Shown here: one piece after another, positions 8,023 to 16,339 of the stretch
Layout of the letters: every line of letters begins with the position of its first letter
Position numbering within the stretch: the first letter of the stretch is position 1
From: Gammaproteobacteria bacterium
Lineage (GTDB): Bacteria; Pseudomonadota; Gammaproteobacteria; Pseudomonadales; Halieaceae
Reading direction: 5' to 3'
DNA: 64,000 nt
NCBI GenBank assembly: GCA_024742415.1
Contig: JANSYN010000005.1
Coordinates: 1-64,000 of the forward strand
Translations under genes and position numbers: made by a program
Notes under the pieces: generated by a model
The model's input: only the letters and a program-made list of their open reading frames with translations
Told to the model about the DNA's origin: nothing
Databases searched by the model: none

Positions 8023-8997
8023 TCAGGCGATCTCCCGCTTGTCTTGTGACGTCAGGTAAAACTGCCTGACCCACTTGCGGAATGTCACCAGCGTCTCGTC
8101 GCCCTTACAGAAAACCGGGCGGCGCTTATGCACCTTGTTTGCCCAGATAGGGTAGTCGTCAGACAACCCGCTGATGATGCCCTTCATGACGTCGTCACCC
8201 ACGGCGTCTTCTATTTCACGACGCACGATCAACGTCCAGCGCATGAAGGTTTCATGCTGGTTGATCGCCTGCGGGCTGTTGTACATGATCATCTCGGCAT
8301 TGGGGCCATAGGTGGTGCGCACCATCGCAAAGCCCGGGCTATAGGTAATGGCATGCAACTGCGAGGGATAGTCGGCGTTGGCCATATTCGAGTGCAGATG
8401 CATGGTGCGGCCGTCATCATCGATAGTAACGCTCGATTCAGGAATAGCCATTTGCCCATGAACAAACTGGAAGTGCACCGGGTCGCAGGAGTTCTCGCAG
8501 ATGTCCTGCACGTGCGCCGGTACCAGGTGCTCGGTGTAGCGTGGCGCTGTCCAGTTCGGGTCACCCAGCTCGGGCAGGTCGGGCAGGCTCCACTGTGGCG
8601 GGGTGTTTTCCGGATGGAACCACACGTAGACCTCGCCGTTCTTCTCTTCTACATGCCAGGTACGCACGCGCGCGCGCTCGGGAATCTCATCGCAATAGGG
8701 TATTTGCACGCACTTGCCATCGTCCGCGCTGAATTGCCAGCCATGGAACGGGCAGCGAATGCTCTCGCCTACCACGCGCCCCTCATGGCCCAGGTGGGCG
8801 CCAAGGTGCGGGCAGTAGGCATCCTGCAGTGCAGGCTTACCTGAGCGGGTGCGATACAGCACCATCTCTCGATCAAAAGCCGTGACCGGTTTCACCTCGC
8901 CAACGGCCAGTTCATGAGAGCGCTCTACTGAATACCAGCCCATGGGAAAATCCGGGGTGGTGTTGGTCTTTGATTCGCATGCTTCAACAATTGTCAC
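8023..8997 (-). CDS. Rieske [2Fe-2S] oxygenase, KshA-like
   Basis: A 324-residue single-component-type oxygenase subunit. The Rieske centre ligands are Cys62-x-His64 and Cys82-x2-His85 (CPHLGAH and CPFHGW). The mononuclear iron ligands Asp172, His175 and His180 sit in the segment NSCDPVHFQFVH. The spacing and the GKCVQIPYCDEIP / RTW stretch resemble 3-ketosteroid 9alpha-hydroxylase (KshA) and the related Neverland/DAF-36 sterol desaturases more than benzoate-type dioxygenases. A separate reductase is needed and none is nearby. I chose the GTG start at 8997, with GGAG eight bases upstream. The likely role is hydroxylation of a steroid-like or alicyclic substrate; this is inference from family resemblance. 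Confidence 0.88.
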   Translation of the reverse strand: MTIVEACESKTNTTPDFPMGWYSVERSHELAVGEVKPVTAFDREMVLYRTRSGKPALQDAYCPHLGAHLGHEGRVVGESIRCPFHGWQFSADDGKCVQIPYCDEIPERARVRTWHVEEKNGEVYVWFHPENTPPQWSLPDLPELGDPNWTAPRYTEHLVPAHVQDICENSCDPVHFQFVHGQMAIPESSVTIDDDGRTMHLHSNMANADYPSQLHAITYSPGFAMVRTTYGPNAEMIMYNSPQAINQHETFMRWTLIVRREIEDAVGDDVMKGIISGLSDDYPIWANKVHKRRPVFCKGDETLVTFRKWVRQFYLTSQDKREIA

Positions 8998-9129
8998 GTT
9001 GTGTCTCCAGTGCTTTTGTCTATTTGCTGGCCAGGTCCCTGGCGTGTTTCATCTTGTCCCTGCTAGCGGCCTGCTGCGCTTCACTGCGGTTCCTTGCGGC
9101 CCGACAACAGCGCGCGGCAGGCGCATGCA

Positions 9130-10344
9130 TCAATTGAACATGGACGCATCCGGCCCGATTTCATTGGCAACCAACTGCAGCCTGGCCCTGTCCAGGCCGT
9201 AAAATTCAATCGCGTTCTCGCCAAGGATGCGGCGGCCGTCCTCTACCGGGAAGTTGCCGAAATTATCCTTGAAATACTGCGCCGTGTTGGGCCAGCTACC
9301 CTCGGGGTGCGGGAAGTCGCTGCCCCACATGATTTTTTCAAGACCGATTTCGTCGCGCATTTCCAGGTCGGGACGCAACACGCAGGACGCGCCGATACCA
9401 ACATTGCGCGCAAAATATTCGCTGGGCTTTAACGACAGGTGGCCGCGAAAATTACCCAGCTTGGCCGAGATCTGGCCCTCGGTGTAATGAAAGTCCATCA
9501 GGCGCAACCAGGAAGGAAACATAAACATCGTGCCGCCCTCAACCACCATGACTTTCAGTTTCGGAAAACGCTCGAACACACCGCCCCAGATCATGAACGT
9601 CAGCGGACGATACAGCCACCACATCACCTCAGACACATAAATGCCCATGGCGCCGGGCATGTCGTCGGCGTTGTTCTGCTCGGGAAAGCCACTGCCAAAA
9701 TATTCCATGTGGGTTGCGGGGCCGGAGTGAAAGTGCACGACCACGCCCAGGTCTTCGCAAATCGCCCAGAACGGGTCGTACTTCACGTGGTGATAGGCGT
9801 CCTGGTCGCCCCATAGCGTGGGAATCATTACTGACGTCAGGCCGTTTTCGACGCACCAGCGCACCGCCTCTACCGCTTGTTGCACATCCCACAACAGGGG
9901 AATGGAAGCCACACCGATATGACGCTCAGGTGCATTGGCGCACCATTCCGCCAACCAGCGATTGTGTGCCATGGCGCCTGCCCATTGCAGCTCCGGCACC
10001 ATGTCACGCGGGTTCAGCCCAAGGCCTGCACCAAAAGGGGGGGTGTTCTTCTCGGTAATGCCGTCCGGGAAAATGACCTCCGCGGCGATACCGTCGCCGG
10101 CCAGCATGTTGACGCGCTGCTCGTAATCCCAGGCGCCGGTGAGCTCCTTCTGGATCGGCGCTCGCCAGGCGTCGTTGATCTCCTTGATCAGAAAGGTGGA
10201 CTCAGCCTTCTCCATCATGTCGATGGTGATGGGCACGGCCATGTCCATCATCTCGTGGTATTTCGATTCAACGTACGGTTTGTAATCTGCAATGGGCAGG
10301 CCCGCATGACAGTCGGTAGACACTACAATCAATCGTTCAGACAT
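9130..10344 (-). CDS. Amidohydrolase-2 family metal-dependent hydrolase
   Basis: The 404-residue protein begins with SERLIVVSTDCHAG, the modified metal motif of the amidohydrolase-2 (ACMSD-like) TIM-barrel family. It has a downstream His in VVHFHSGPATHMEYFG (near residue 200) and the closing strand IMWGSDFPHPEGSWP with the conserved Asp and His. Such enzymes hydrolyse or decarboxylate ring-cleavage and related products using a single zinc. It is the first gene of the leftward series and is divergent from the TetR gene, so it is the prime candidate for control by that regulator. A 132-base gap separates it from the Rieske gene. Confidence 0.88.
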   Translation of the reverse strand: MSERLIVVSTDCHAGLPIADYKPYVESKYHEMMDMAVPITIDMMEKAESTFLIKEINDAWRAPIQKELTGAWDYEQRVNMLAGDGIAAEVIFPDGITEKNTPPFGAGLGLNPRDMVPELQWAGAMAHNRWLAEWCANAPERHIGVASIPLLWDVQQAVEAVRWCVENGLTSVMIPTLWGDQDAYHHVKYDPFWAICEDLGVVVHFHSGPATHMEYFGSGFPEQNNADDMPGAMGIYVSEVMWWLYRPLTFMIWGGVFERFPKLKVMVVEGGTMFMFPSWLRLMDFHYTEGQISAKLGNFRGHLSLKPSEYFARNVGIGASCVLRPDLEMRDEIGLEKIMWGSDFPHPEGSWPNTAQYFKDNFGNFPVEDGRRILGENAIEFYGLDRARLQLVANEIGPDASMFN

Positions 10345-10490
10345 CGCACTCTCTCTAGCTCATGTGAGTATTGAAACCACACCGCTCGCCGCTTTGTTGC
10401 AGACAAGCACCTGCGCCGGGGCTCGCACTTGCGTGTCCCGGCGCATCCGACCAACTGGCAAGTGTATGCCCATATGAGCAAACTTGCACA

Positions 10491-10502
10491 TTTGTATACA
10501 AA
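10491..10502. promoter_or_regulatory. Palindromic operator candidate in the TetR/amidohydrolase divergent region
   Basis: TTTGTATACAAA is a perfect 12-bp palindrome lying 45 bases before the preferred TetR start, in the only intergenic space between the leftward catabolic genes and the rightward regulator. A TTGCAC -35-like element overlaps its left side (10484-10489). TetR proteins typically bind such dyads and repress both divergent promoters. The binding itself is inference. Confidence 0.5.
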
Positions 10503-10546
10503 ATAGTTAAATGTTGATCGCAATGCAACTGCTTTACGGAAGTTTA

Positions 10547-11182
10547 ATGGGCGAAATAGAGACTCCTGTCGTTGGCCGGCGGGAGAAGCGCAAGCAGGAG
10601 ATCCGCCACCGCATTGAAGAGGCGGCCTACACCCTGTTTCAGCGCCAGGGCATCGACGACACCAGCATCGAGCAAATCTGCGTTGAGGCCGATGTTGCCC
10701 GGCGCACCTTCTATGGGCACTTCCCCAACAAGCATGCGCTACTGGGCGGCCTGGGCATCTCGCGCCTGTATAACGAGATGGAACCGATGCTGCACCAGCT
10801 CATGACCAACCACCCGAGCACGCGCGCGCGGCTTGGCGCAATGATCGAATACATTGAAACCAGCTTCGCCGGCATGAACGACATCGACCGGCAGCTGATC
10901 GTCATTGGCCCTACCGCGCTGGCTGAAGATCGCGAACGGCAACAGGAGATTGGCAGTACCGCCATGGAAAGCTTCAAGCACATGATTGATATCGGTGTTG
11001 AGCTGGGCGATGTGAAAACCGCATTTTCAACTGAGATGCTCGCCTCGGTCGTGGTCGGCACGCTCAACATACTCACCACCACCTGGGCGCTGGACAGCCG
11101 CTACCCCGTCTTTGCCAAGCTTGAGGAAGCGCGCGTGATGTTCGAATACCTCATTTGCGCCGAAAGCCCGGATAAGCCCTGA
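10547..11182 (+). CDS. TetR/AcrR-family transcriptional regulator
   Basis: A 211-residue protein with a typical TetR N-terminal helix-turn-helix. The helices are AAYTLFQRQGIDDTSIEQI, then CVEADVARRTFYGHFPNKHALL (about residues 27-68). The all-helical ligand-binding C-terminal domain is divergent, as usual. I prefer the ATG at 10547; an upstream ATG at 10511 would add 12 residues that fit no TetR pattern and would place the start very close to the palindrome. It is divergent from the amidohydrolase/Rieske genes and upstream of the CoA-racemase gene, so it probably senses a pathway intermediate, perhaps an acyl-CoA. Confidence 0.88.
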   Translation: MGEIETPVVGRREKRKQEIRHRIEEAAYTLFQRQGIDDTSIEQICVEADVARRTFYGHFPNKHALLGGLGISRLYNEMEPMLHQLMTNHPSTRARLGAMIEYIETSFAGMNDIDRQLIVIGPTALAEDRERQQEIGSTAMESFKHMIDIGVELGDVKTAFSTEMLASVVVGTLNILTTTWALDSRYPVFAKLEEARVMFEYLICAESPDKP

Positions 11183-11423
11183 CCCGTTTCGCAGCCCGAC
11201 CGGGGTCGCCTTGTGATTGCGCTGCCACAGGCACAGGCGGCATGGATTGGGCGAGGTCGGGCCGGGGCTTCTATCGAGACGCGAATTTCTTCCACATTCA
11301 GCTGCAGTTTCAGGCACAGGCTCTGCACAGTAACGCTTGCTACCCGCTCGTGACCTTGACGCTGCGTACACCTGTATAGTTTTCTACCCCCTCACGCCTA
11401 CGGCGCACGAACTGGAGTGACCC

Positions 11424-12602
11424 ATGGGACCACTAAAAGGCCTGACTATCATCGAAATCGCAGGCCTTGGGCCGGGCCCCTTTGCCGGAATGCTGCTGGC
11501 CGACATGGGTGCCGATGTCATCCGCGTGGAACGGCCAGGTGGCGGTCTGTTTGCAACCATGCAAAACCCCAGGCTGGACCTGCTCAACCGCAATAAACGC
11601 TGCATCAGCATCAATCTCAAGCACAGCGATGGCGTTGATACCCTGCTGCGCATGCTGGAACAGGCCGATGCGCTGCTCGAGGGCAACCGGCCCGGTGTAA
11701 TGGAGCGCCTTGGCGCCGGCCCGGAGCAGTGCCTGGCGCGCAACCCCGCACTGGTGTACGGGCGCATGACCGGCTGGGGGCAGGAGGGGCCGATGTCCGG
11801 CGAGGTCGGTCACGACATCAACTACATTGCACTGGCCGGCGCACTGCACCCGATCGGACGGCGCGGTGAAAAGCCCGCTATACCGCTCAACCTCGTTGGC
11901 GATTTTGGCGGCGGCGGACTGATGCTCGCGTTTGGCATGGTCTGCGCGCTACTTGAAGCACAACACTCAGGCAAGGGCCAGGTGGTTGACGCGGCAATGA
12001 TCGACGGCGCAGCTGCGTTGATGGCCAGCACCTTTGCCGCCAGCCAGGTGGATTTCTGGACGGACGAACGCGGCACCAACATGCTCGACTCCGGCGCGCA
12101 CTTTTACGAGGTCTATGAGACCCGGGATGGCAAATACATTGCCCTGGGGGCTATCGAGCCGCAGTTTTACGCCTCCTTGCTGGAACGACTGGGGGATGAC
12201 GCCGCCTTCTTTGAGAACCAGTTCGACATCGAGCGCTGGCCTGAAATGAAAGAGCAACTGGCCGCCATCGTGCGCCAGAAAACGCGCGATGAGTGGGATG
12301 CAGTCTTTGCCGGATCAAATGCCTGCTACGCGCCGGTACTGTCTATGGCCGAAGTGCGCCACCACCCGCATCACCAGGCACGCGGCACGTTTTTGGACGA
12401 TGGCGACATCTGGCAGCCCGCTCCCGCACCGCGCTTTAGCCGCACGCCAGGCAGTGTGCGCCGGGACCCAGCGGGCATTGGCGAGCATTCCAGTGAAATC
12501 CTGCGTGAAATGGGTTTTGAAGAGCGGGACATCGCCGCACGACTGGCCAGTGGCGCAGTGCATCAACTCGTGCCCACCGCAGCCAGTGACATCGACGCAT
12601 AA
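11424..12602 (+). CDS. Alpha-methylacyl-CoA racemase (CaiB/BaiF, class III CoA-transferase fold)
   Basis: The 392 residues carry the family start GLTIIEIAGLGPGPFAGMLLADMGADVIRVE. They also carry the three residues that define racemases over CoA-transferases: His130 in GHDINY, Asp160 in NLVGDFGGGG and Glu245 in GAIEPQFY. These match the offsets of the mycobacterial enzyme MCR. The reaction is epimerisation of 2-methylacyl-CoA, as needed for degradation of sterol side chains and branched fatty acids. Together with the KshA-like oxygenase this supports a steroid or isoprenoid breakdown theme. Start ATG has GGAGTG seven bases upstream. Its last codons are part of a 15-base tandem duplication. Confidence 0.9.
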   Translation: MGPLKGLTIIEIAGLGPGPFAGMLLADMGADVIRVERPGGGLFATMQNPRLDLLNRNKRCISINLKHSDGVDTLLRMLEQADALLEGNRPGVMERLGAGPEQCLARNPALVYGRMTGWGQEGPMSGEVGHDINYIALAGALHPIGRRGEKPAIPLNLVGDFGGGGLMLAFGMVCALLEAQHSGKGQVVDAAMIDGAAALMASTFAASQVDFWTDERGTNMLDSGAHFYEVYETRDGKYIALGAIEPQFYASLLERLGDDAAFFENQFDIERWPEMKEQLAAIVRQKTRDEWDAVFAGSNACYAPVLSMAEVRHHPHHQARGTFLDDGDIWQPAPAPRFSRTPGSVRRDPAGIGEHSSEILREMGFEERDIAARLASGAVHQLVPTAASDIDA

Positions 12603-12617
12603 GACATCGACGCATAA
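12588..12617 (+). repeat. 15-bp perfect tandem duplication across a stop codon
   Basis: GACATCGACGCATAA occurs twice back to back. The first copy encodes the last residues (DIDA) and stop of the racemase gene; the second repeats them after the stop. The encoded protein end is unchanged, so the event left a harmless scar. Confidence 0.9.
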
Positions 12618-12648
12618 GTTGTTGGTGCAAGGCCGGTGGATAACGCCG

Positions 12649-13002
12649 CTAAATCTGGCGCATGATATCGCGCCAGGCGTCGATGTCGGAATCCCTGGAA
12701 AAGAACAACTGGAACCCGGCGTTCCAGGCAGGCGATGGTTCACCCACGTGTCGGCACCACATCACTTCGCCGACCAGCCGAAAAGGCTCCGCGACCGCCG
12801 GCAGTTCAATCATCACTGACAGCACAGAACCCACAATCAACTCGTGATTAACGCAGACGCTGAACCCCCCGTAGGAGACATCCATCACCCTGCACGGGAG
12901 CACCTTGCCACCCCTGCCGGAGCTGATGTCGGGTGCCTCCACTTCGATAGAGACCGGTATATCGACGTTCAGGCGAGTGTGCTTGCGCTTATTCTTACCC
13001 AT
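12649..13002 (-). CDS. PilZ-domain protein
   Basis: The 117-residue protein is a free-standing PilZ domain. It has the N-terminal arginine motif as KRKHTRLNVD (RxxxR-type, residues 5-14) and the DVSYGG motif (D/NxSxxG) near residue 43. These are the two elements that bind cyclic di-GMP. Later strands (VMIELPAVAEPFRLVGEVMWCR) and the final RD-containing helix complete the fold. It probably couples c-di-GMP to motility, adhesion or exopolysaccharide; the partner is unknown. It is convergent with the racemase gene. Confidence 0.88.
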   Translation of the reverse strand: MGKNKRKHTRLNVDIPVSIEVEAPDISSGRGGKVLPCRVMDVSYGGFSVCVNHELIVGSVLSVMIELPAVAEPFRLVGEVMWCRHVGEPSPAWNAGFQLFFSRDSDIDAWRDIMRQI

Positions 13003-13129
13003 AACCTGCTGTGCTTTCGCGACCTTTCAATGAAACATTCAAAGACATTGGCAGCCAACATACCGTGCGTAATGAACCCTACACTACTGCAATCGTCCGG
13101 AATTGCCAATTCAACGCAGGTGGAAGTAA

Positions 13130-13142
13130 TTTACAATGTAAA
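13130..13142. promoter_or_regulatory. Palindromic site upstream of quinone oxidoreductase
   Basis: TTTACA-A-TGTAAA is a perfect 13-bp inverted repeat whose right end is 44 bases before the preferred ATG. Its position suits an operator for a dimeric regulator. No regulator gene is adjacent, so which protein binds it is unknown. Confidence 0.4.
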
Positions 13143-13186
13143 GTGTGCATCACAAGGGAAAATCATGCAGGCAACAGGAAAGCACA

Positions 13187-14191
13187 ATGACTGATTCAGA
13201 TATAAACGCAGCGCCAGGCTGCCGCTACGTTAGCGTTGACGAAGAAAGCAAAGCGCTGGGCATTGCGCGGGGGCCAATGCCTGAAGCCACAGGCGCCAAC
13301 CTGCTCATCAAGGTCAGTTACGCGGGTGTGAATCGCGCAGATATCTTGCAGCGCAAGGGTTTCTATCCTCCGCCGGAAGATGCTTCGCCAATCATGGGGC
13401 TGGAGGTGTCCGGCACCGTTGCCGCGGTGGGCGATGCAGCCAGCGAGTGGCAGGTTGGCCAACGCGTTTGCGCACTGACCCACGGCGGCGGCTATGCCGA
13501 CTATGCCGTCGCTCCTGTGGGGCAGTGTTTTCCCATACCACAGGATTTCTCCCTCGAAGAAGGCGCCGCATTACCCGAAGCGCTGCTCACCATCTGGCAC
13601 AACGTGTTTCAACGCGGCAAATTGCAGGCAACCGATACCGTACTGATTCACGGCGGCGCCAGCGGCATGGGAACCATGGGGATCATGATGGCAACCGCCT
13701 TCGGTGCGCGCGTTTACACCACGGCGGGCTCTGCCGAAAAATGCGCACGCCTGGAAGCGCTTGGTGCGGTCAAGGCGATCAACTATCGAGAAGCGGATTT
13801 CGAGCAGGTGCTCACTGAACTTGGCCTGGCGAACGGGATCAACGTCATACTCGATATGGTCGGCGGCGAGTACATCCAGAAAAACCTGAACCTGGCTTCG
13901 CCAGAAGGCCACATTGTCAACATCGCCTATATGAACGGCTTCAAGGCCGAAGTGAATTTTGCGCCATTGCTTCTCAAGCGCGTCACCATGACAGGATCAA
14001 CATTGCGCGCGCAAACCTTCGCGCAAAAAGCCGCTATGCGCAAAGAGATCATGGCGCGGGTGTACCCTCACCTGGAAAGCGGCGCGATCAGACCCATCGT
14101 CGATTCCAGCTTCCCGCTGGAACAGGCCGCTAAGGCGCAGGATTATATGCTCAATGGTGATCACATGGGTAAGATTTTGCTGGCGCTATAG
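13187..14191 (+). CDS. NAD(P)H quinone oxidoreductase, PIG3/zeta-crystallin-like (MDR family)
   Basis: A 334-residue zinc-free medium-chain dehydrogenase/reductase. It shows YAGVNRADILQRKGFYPPP near residue 43, the typical TP53I3/PIG3 signature; GLEVSGTVAAVG; and the Rossmann stretch VLIHGGASGMGTMGIMMATAFGARVYTTAGS, with Ser after the second strand, favouring NADPH. The likely role is one-electron or two-electron reduction of quinones in the cytoplasm, as in the family. The ATG at 13187 is preferred, with AGGAAAG before it; an upstream ATG at 13145 would extend over the region next to the palindrome. It is convergent with the sulfatase across the repeat array. Confidence 0.88.
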   Translation: MTDSDINAAPGCRYVSVDEESKALGIARGPMPEATGANLLIKVSYAGVNRADILQRKGFYPPPEDASPIMGLEVSGTVAAVGDAASEWQVGQRVCALTHGGGYADYAVAPVGQCFPIPQDFSLEEGAALPEALLTIWHNVFQRGKLQATDTVLIHGGASGMGTMGIMMATAFGARVYTTAGSAEKCARLEALGAVKAINYREADFEQVLTELGLANGINVILDMVGGEYIQKNLNLASPEGHIVNIAYMNGFKAEVNFAPLLLKRVTMTGSTLRAQTFAQKAAMRKEIMARVYPHLESGAIRPIVDSSFPLEQAAKAQDYMLNGDHMGKILLAL

Positions 14192-14260
14192 GCGGCCGCT
14201 CGCGCCCGCGGCGCGCCAGCGGCCATGGCCATGCGCGCGGCGATGCACTACCGCACGGAC

Positions 14261-14460
14261 CGGCTGACGTTCTGGCAGATCAGATACGCTGCTGTTATTG
14301 CAGCCCGTGAACGCTGCTGGTATTGCAGCCCGAGGACACTGCGGTTTTTGCAGCCCGCGAACATTGCCGTTTACGCAGCTCCTCGGCACTGCTGCTATTT
14401 CAGCGCATGAACGTTGCAGTTATTGCAACCCGAGGGCGCTGCCGATTGCGCGGCCCGTAA
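14261..14460. repeat. Seven in-register 25-bp hairpin repeats plus one decayed copy
   Basis: From 14286 to 14460 the sequence is an exact 25-base periodicity: copies start at 14286, 14311, 14336, 14361, 14386, 14411 and 14436. The consensus is about ACGCTGCTGTTATTGCAG followed by CCCGNGA. An eighth, weaker copy occupies 14261-14285 in register. In each unit, positions 3-7 (GCTGC) can pair with positions 15-19 (GCAGC) around a 7-base loop. Copies 1, 2 and 6 pair fully. In copy 6 the arms are GTTGC/GCAAC, a compensatory change. Copy 7 keeps pairing through one T-G wobble. The array fills the gap between two convergent genes, one of which ends at 14464. Confidence 0.9.
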
Positions 14461-14463
14461 CAG

Positions 14464-16053
14464 CTACTGGGGCTTGGCGGCCCCTTGCGGTTTCGCCGCC
14501 TTGCCCTGGCCGCCCGCCATTTTGCCCATGGCGCGCATCTGCAACATTTGCTGCATTTGCTGCATCATCCTGTCGATGGTAAAGCTGGCCACGGCCTGGC
14601 GCGGCGGGAAGTCGCGGAACGTCATGAGCCACTTGCCCACTTCCTGCTGTACCGGCACGAACAGCCACAGCTGATCACCAAAGAAGCGTGCATACAGGCC
14701 TGACTCCAGAGACTCTTCATACGGGTCGGAGCGCAGGTGAATCACCCGCGGAAAGTTAAACGTCTCGCGCGGGCCCGACCAGCCCTCCCAGTTCACGGCA
14801 AAATGCACTTTCCAGTCGTTCCAGCGCAGCGCATTGAGATTTGCGTTGTCGTCAAAGTAGTAAATGGTGGAGCGCTTGCCAGGGCCCTTGCCGGCCAGCA
14901 GTTCGGTCTGGTCAAAGCCATCAATGTACACTTTGAAGGTCTTGTCGCCCGCCTTGTGGCCCTTTTTGAGCTTGTCGTTAATGCCGGGCTCGCCTGCGGC
15001 GGTGAGGAAAGTAGGTAGCCAGTCCTGGTGACTGAAAATGTCATTAATAACGGTTCCCGGCTTGACCACACCGGGCCAGCGGATCATAGCCGGCACGCGA
15101 AAGCCCCCCTCCCAGGTAGAGCCTTTTTCACCGCGAAAGGGTTCCGCACCGCCATCAGGGTAGGTATTGGTCTGCGAGCCGTTATCGGTGGAATAAACAA
15201 CAATCGTGTTATCTGTAATGCCCAGCTCGTCGAGCTTGTCCAGCAGCAGGCCCACGTGATAATCGTGCTCCATCAAGCCATCGGCATACAGGCCGTAGCC
15301 ACTGGCGCCCTCCCACTTGGGTGCCAGGCGCGTCCACACGTGCATGCGCGTGGCGTTAAACCACACAAAAAACGGCTTGCCGTCTTTGTGGGCCCCGTCG
15401 ATAAACTTCAGTGCTGCATCGGCAAACTCCTGGTCGATAGTTTCCATGCGCTTGCGCGTGAGCGGCCCGGTGTCCTGTATCTTGCCGTCGGCAAAGGAGT
15501 GAATCACACCACGCGGCGCGTAGCGTTCGCGAAAGGCGGGATCCTTGGGGTAGAAGTAGGTCTCTGGCTCTTCTTCCGCATTGAGGTGATAGAGATTGCC
15601 CAGAAACTCGTCAAACCCGTGGTTGGTAGGCAGAAACTCATCCTTGTCACCAAGGTGGTTCTTGCCGAACTGGCCACTGGTGTAACCCAGCGGCTTTAAC
15701 AACTCGGCAATGGTTGGGTCTTCCGGCCGAATGCCGATGTCAGCACCGGGCAGGCCCACCTTGAGCAAACCGGTGCGCAGCGGATGCTGGCCCGTAACGA
15801 ACGCAGAGCGCCCTGCGGTACAGCTTTGCTCGCCATAGTAGTCGGTAAACAACGCGCCTTCATTCGCGATGCGGTCGATATTCGGGGTGCTGCCACCGAG
15901 CATGCCGCGGTGATAGGCGCTGAGATTGGACCAGCCAATATCATCACCCCAGATGACCAGTATATTCGGTTTGTCGGTCTTGGCCTGAACGCTCACTGCC
16001 AGCAGGCAAACCAGTGTAGTGAGCAGACCGCGCAGAAGGCCTTGCTTGCGCAT
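14464..16053 (-). CDS. Secreted type I sulfatase (arylsulfatase family)
   Basis: A 529-residue protein with a cleavable signal peptide (VCLLAVSVQA, cut near residue 24). The sulfatase domain has the metal aspartates in WGDDIGWSN (residues 35-43) and the formylglycine motif Cys78-T-A-G-R (CxAxR type), so an FGE-type maturase is needed. STDNGSQTN near residue 290 supplies further ligands. The C-terminal tail is a Met/Gln-rich helix followed by a low-complexity KPQGAAKPQ end, which may be a recent addition because the neighbouring DNA is repetitive. It would release sulfate from an exported or periplasmic sulfate ester; the substrate is unknown. Marine bacteria commonly carry such enzymes for algal polysaccharides. 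Confidence 0.9.
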   Translation of the reverse strand: MRKQGLLRGLLTTLVCLLAVSVQAKTDKPNILVIWGDDIGWSNLSAYHRGMLGGSTPNIDRIANEGALFTDYYGEQSCTAGRSAFVTGQHPLRTGLLKVGLPGADIGIRPEDPTIAELLKPLGYTSGQFGKNHLGDKDEFLPTNHGFDEFLGNLYHLNAEEEPETYFYPKDPAFRERYAPRGVIHSFADGKIQDTGPLTRKRMETIDQEFADAALKFIDGAHKDGKPFFVWFNATRMHVWTRLAPKWEGASGYGLYADGLMEHDYHVGLLLDKLDELGITDNTIVVYSTDNGSQTNTYPDGGAEPFRGEKGSTWEGGFRVPAMIRWPGVVKPGTVINDIFSHQDWLPTFLTAAGEPGINDKLKKGHKAGDKTFKVYIDGFDQTELLAGKGPGKRSTIYYFDDNANLNALRWNDWKVHFAVNWEGWSGPRETFNFPRVIHLRSDPYEESLESGLYARFFGDQLWLFVPVQQEVGKWLMTFRDFPPRQAVASFTIDRMMQQMQQMLQMRAMGKMAGGQGKAAKPQGAAKPQ

Positions 16054-16339
16054 GCGTTTCTCCTTGAGTTTTTATCGAGACAGGAAATCGTGCCCTAGGA
16101 TACGCGCTGTGGCCGGGGAAAAAATAGCCATTGCGGCCACGATACGTAGACGGTTGAGGCCGTGCAGCGCCGCCAAATACCACCGCTGGCGGGTGTCGTA
16201 AGCGCTGGAGGCAGGGCACAGGACAAAGCCTGCGACCAGATTGCGTCAACGCACTCACCTTGCGGGCACTGGGCTGCGCCTGTACTGGGCGCACGATATG
16301 ATGGAAAATCAATCCTCCAGCCACCCTGGGAACTGTTCA

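Noticed and set aside
14261-14460. 25-bp repeats considered as a CRISPR array
   Set aside because: The units are directly adjacent with no spacers, they differ from each other, and no cas gene is in the window.
15028-15699. 223-codon rightward frame antisense to the sulfatase
   Set aside because: It lies wholly inside the sulfatase domain on the other strand and has no recognisable family.
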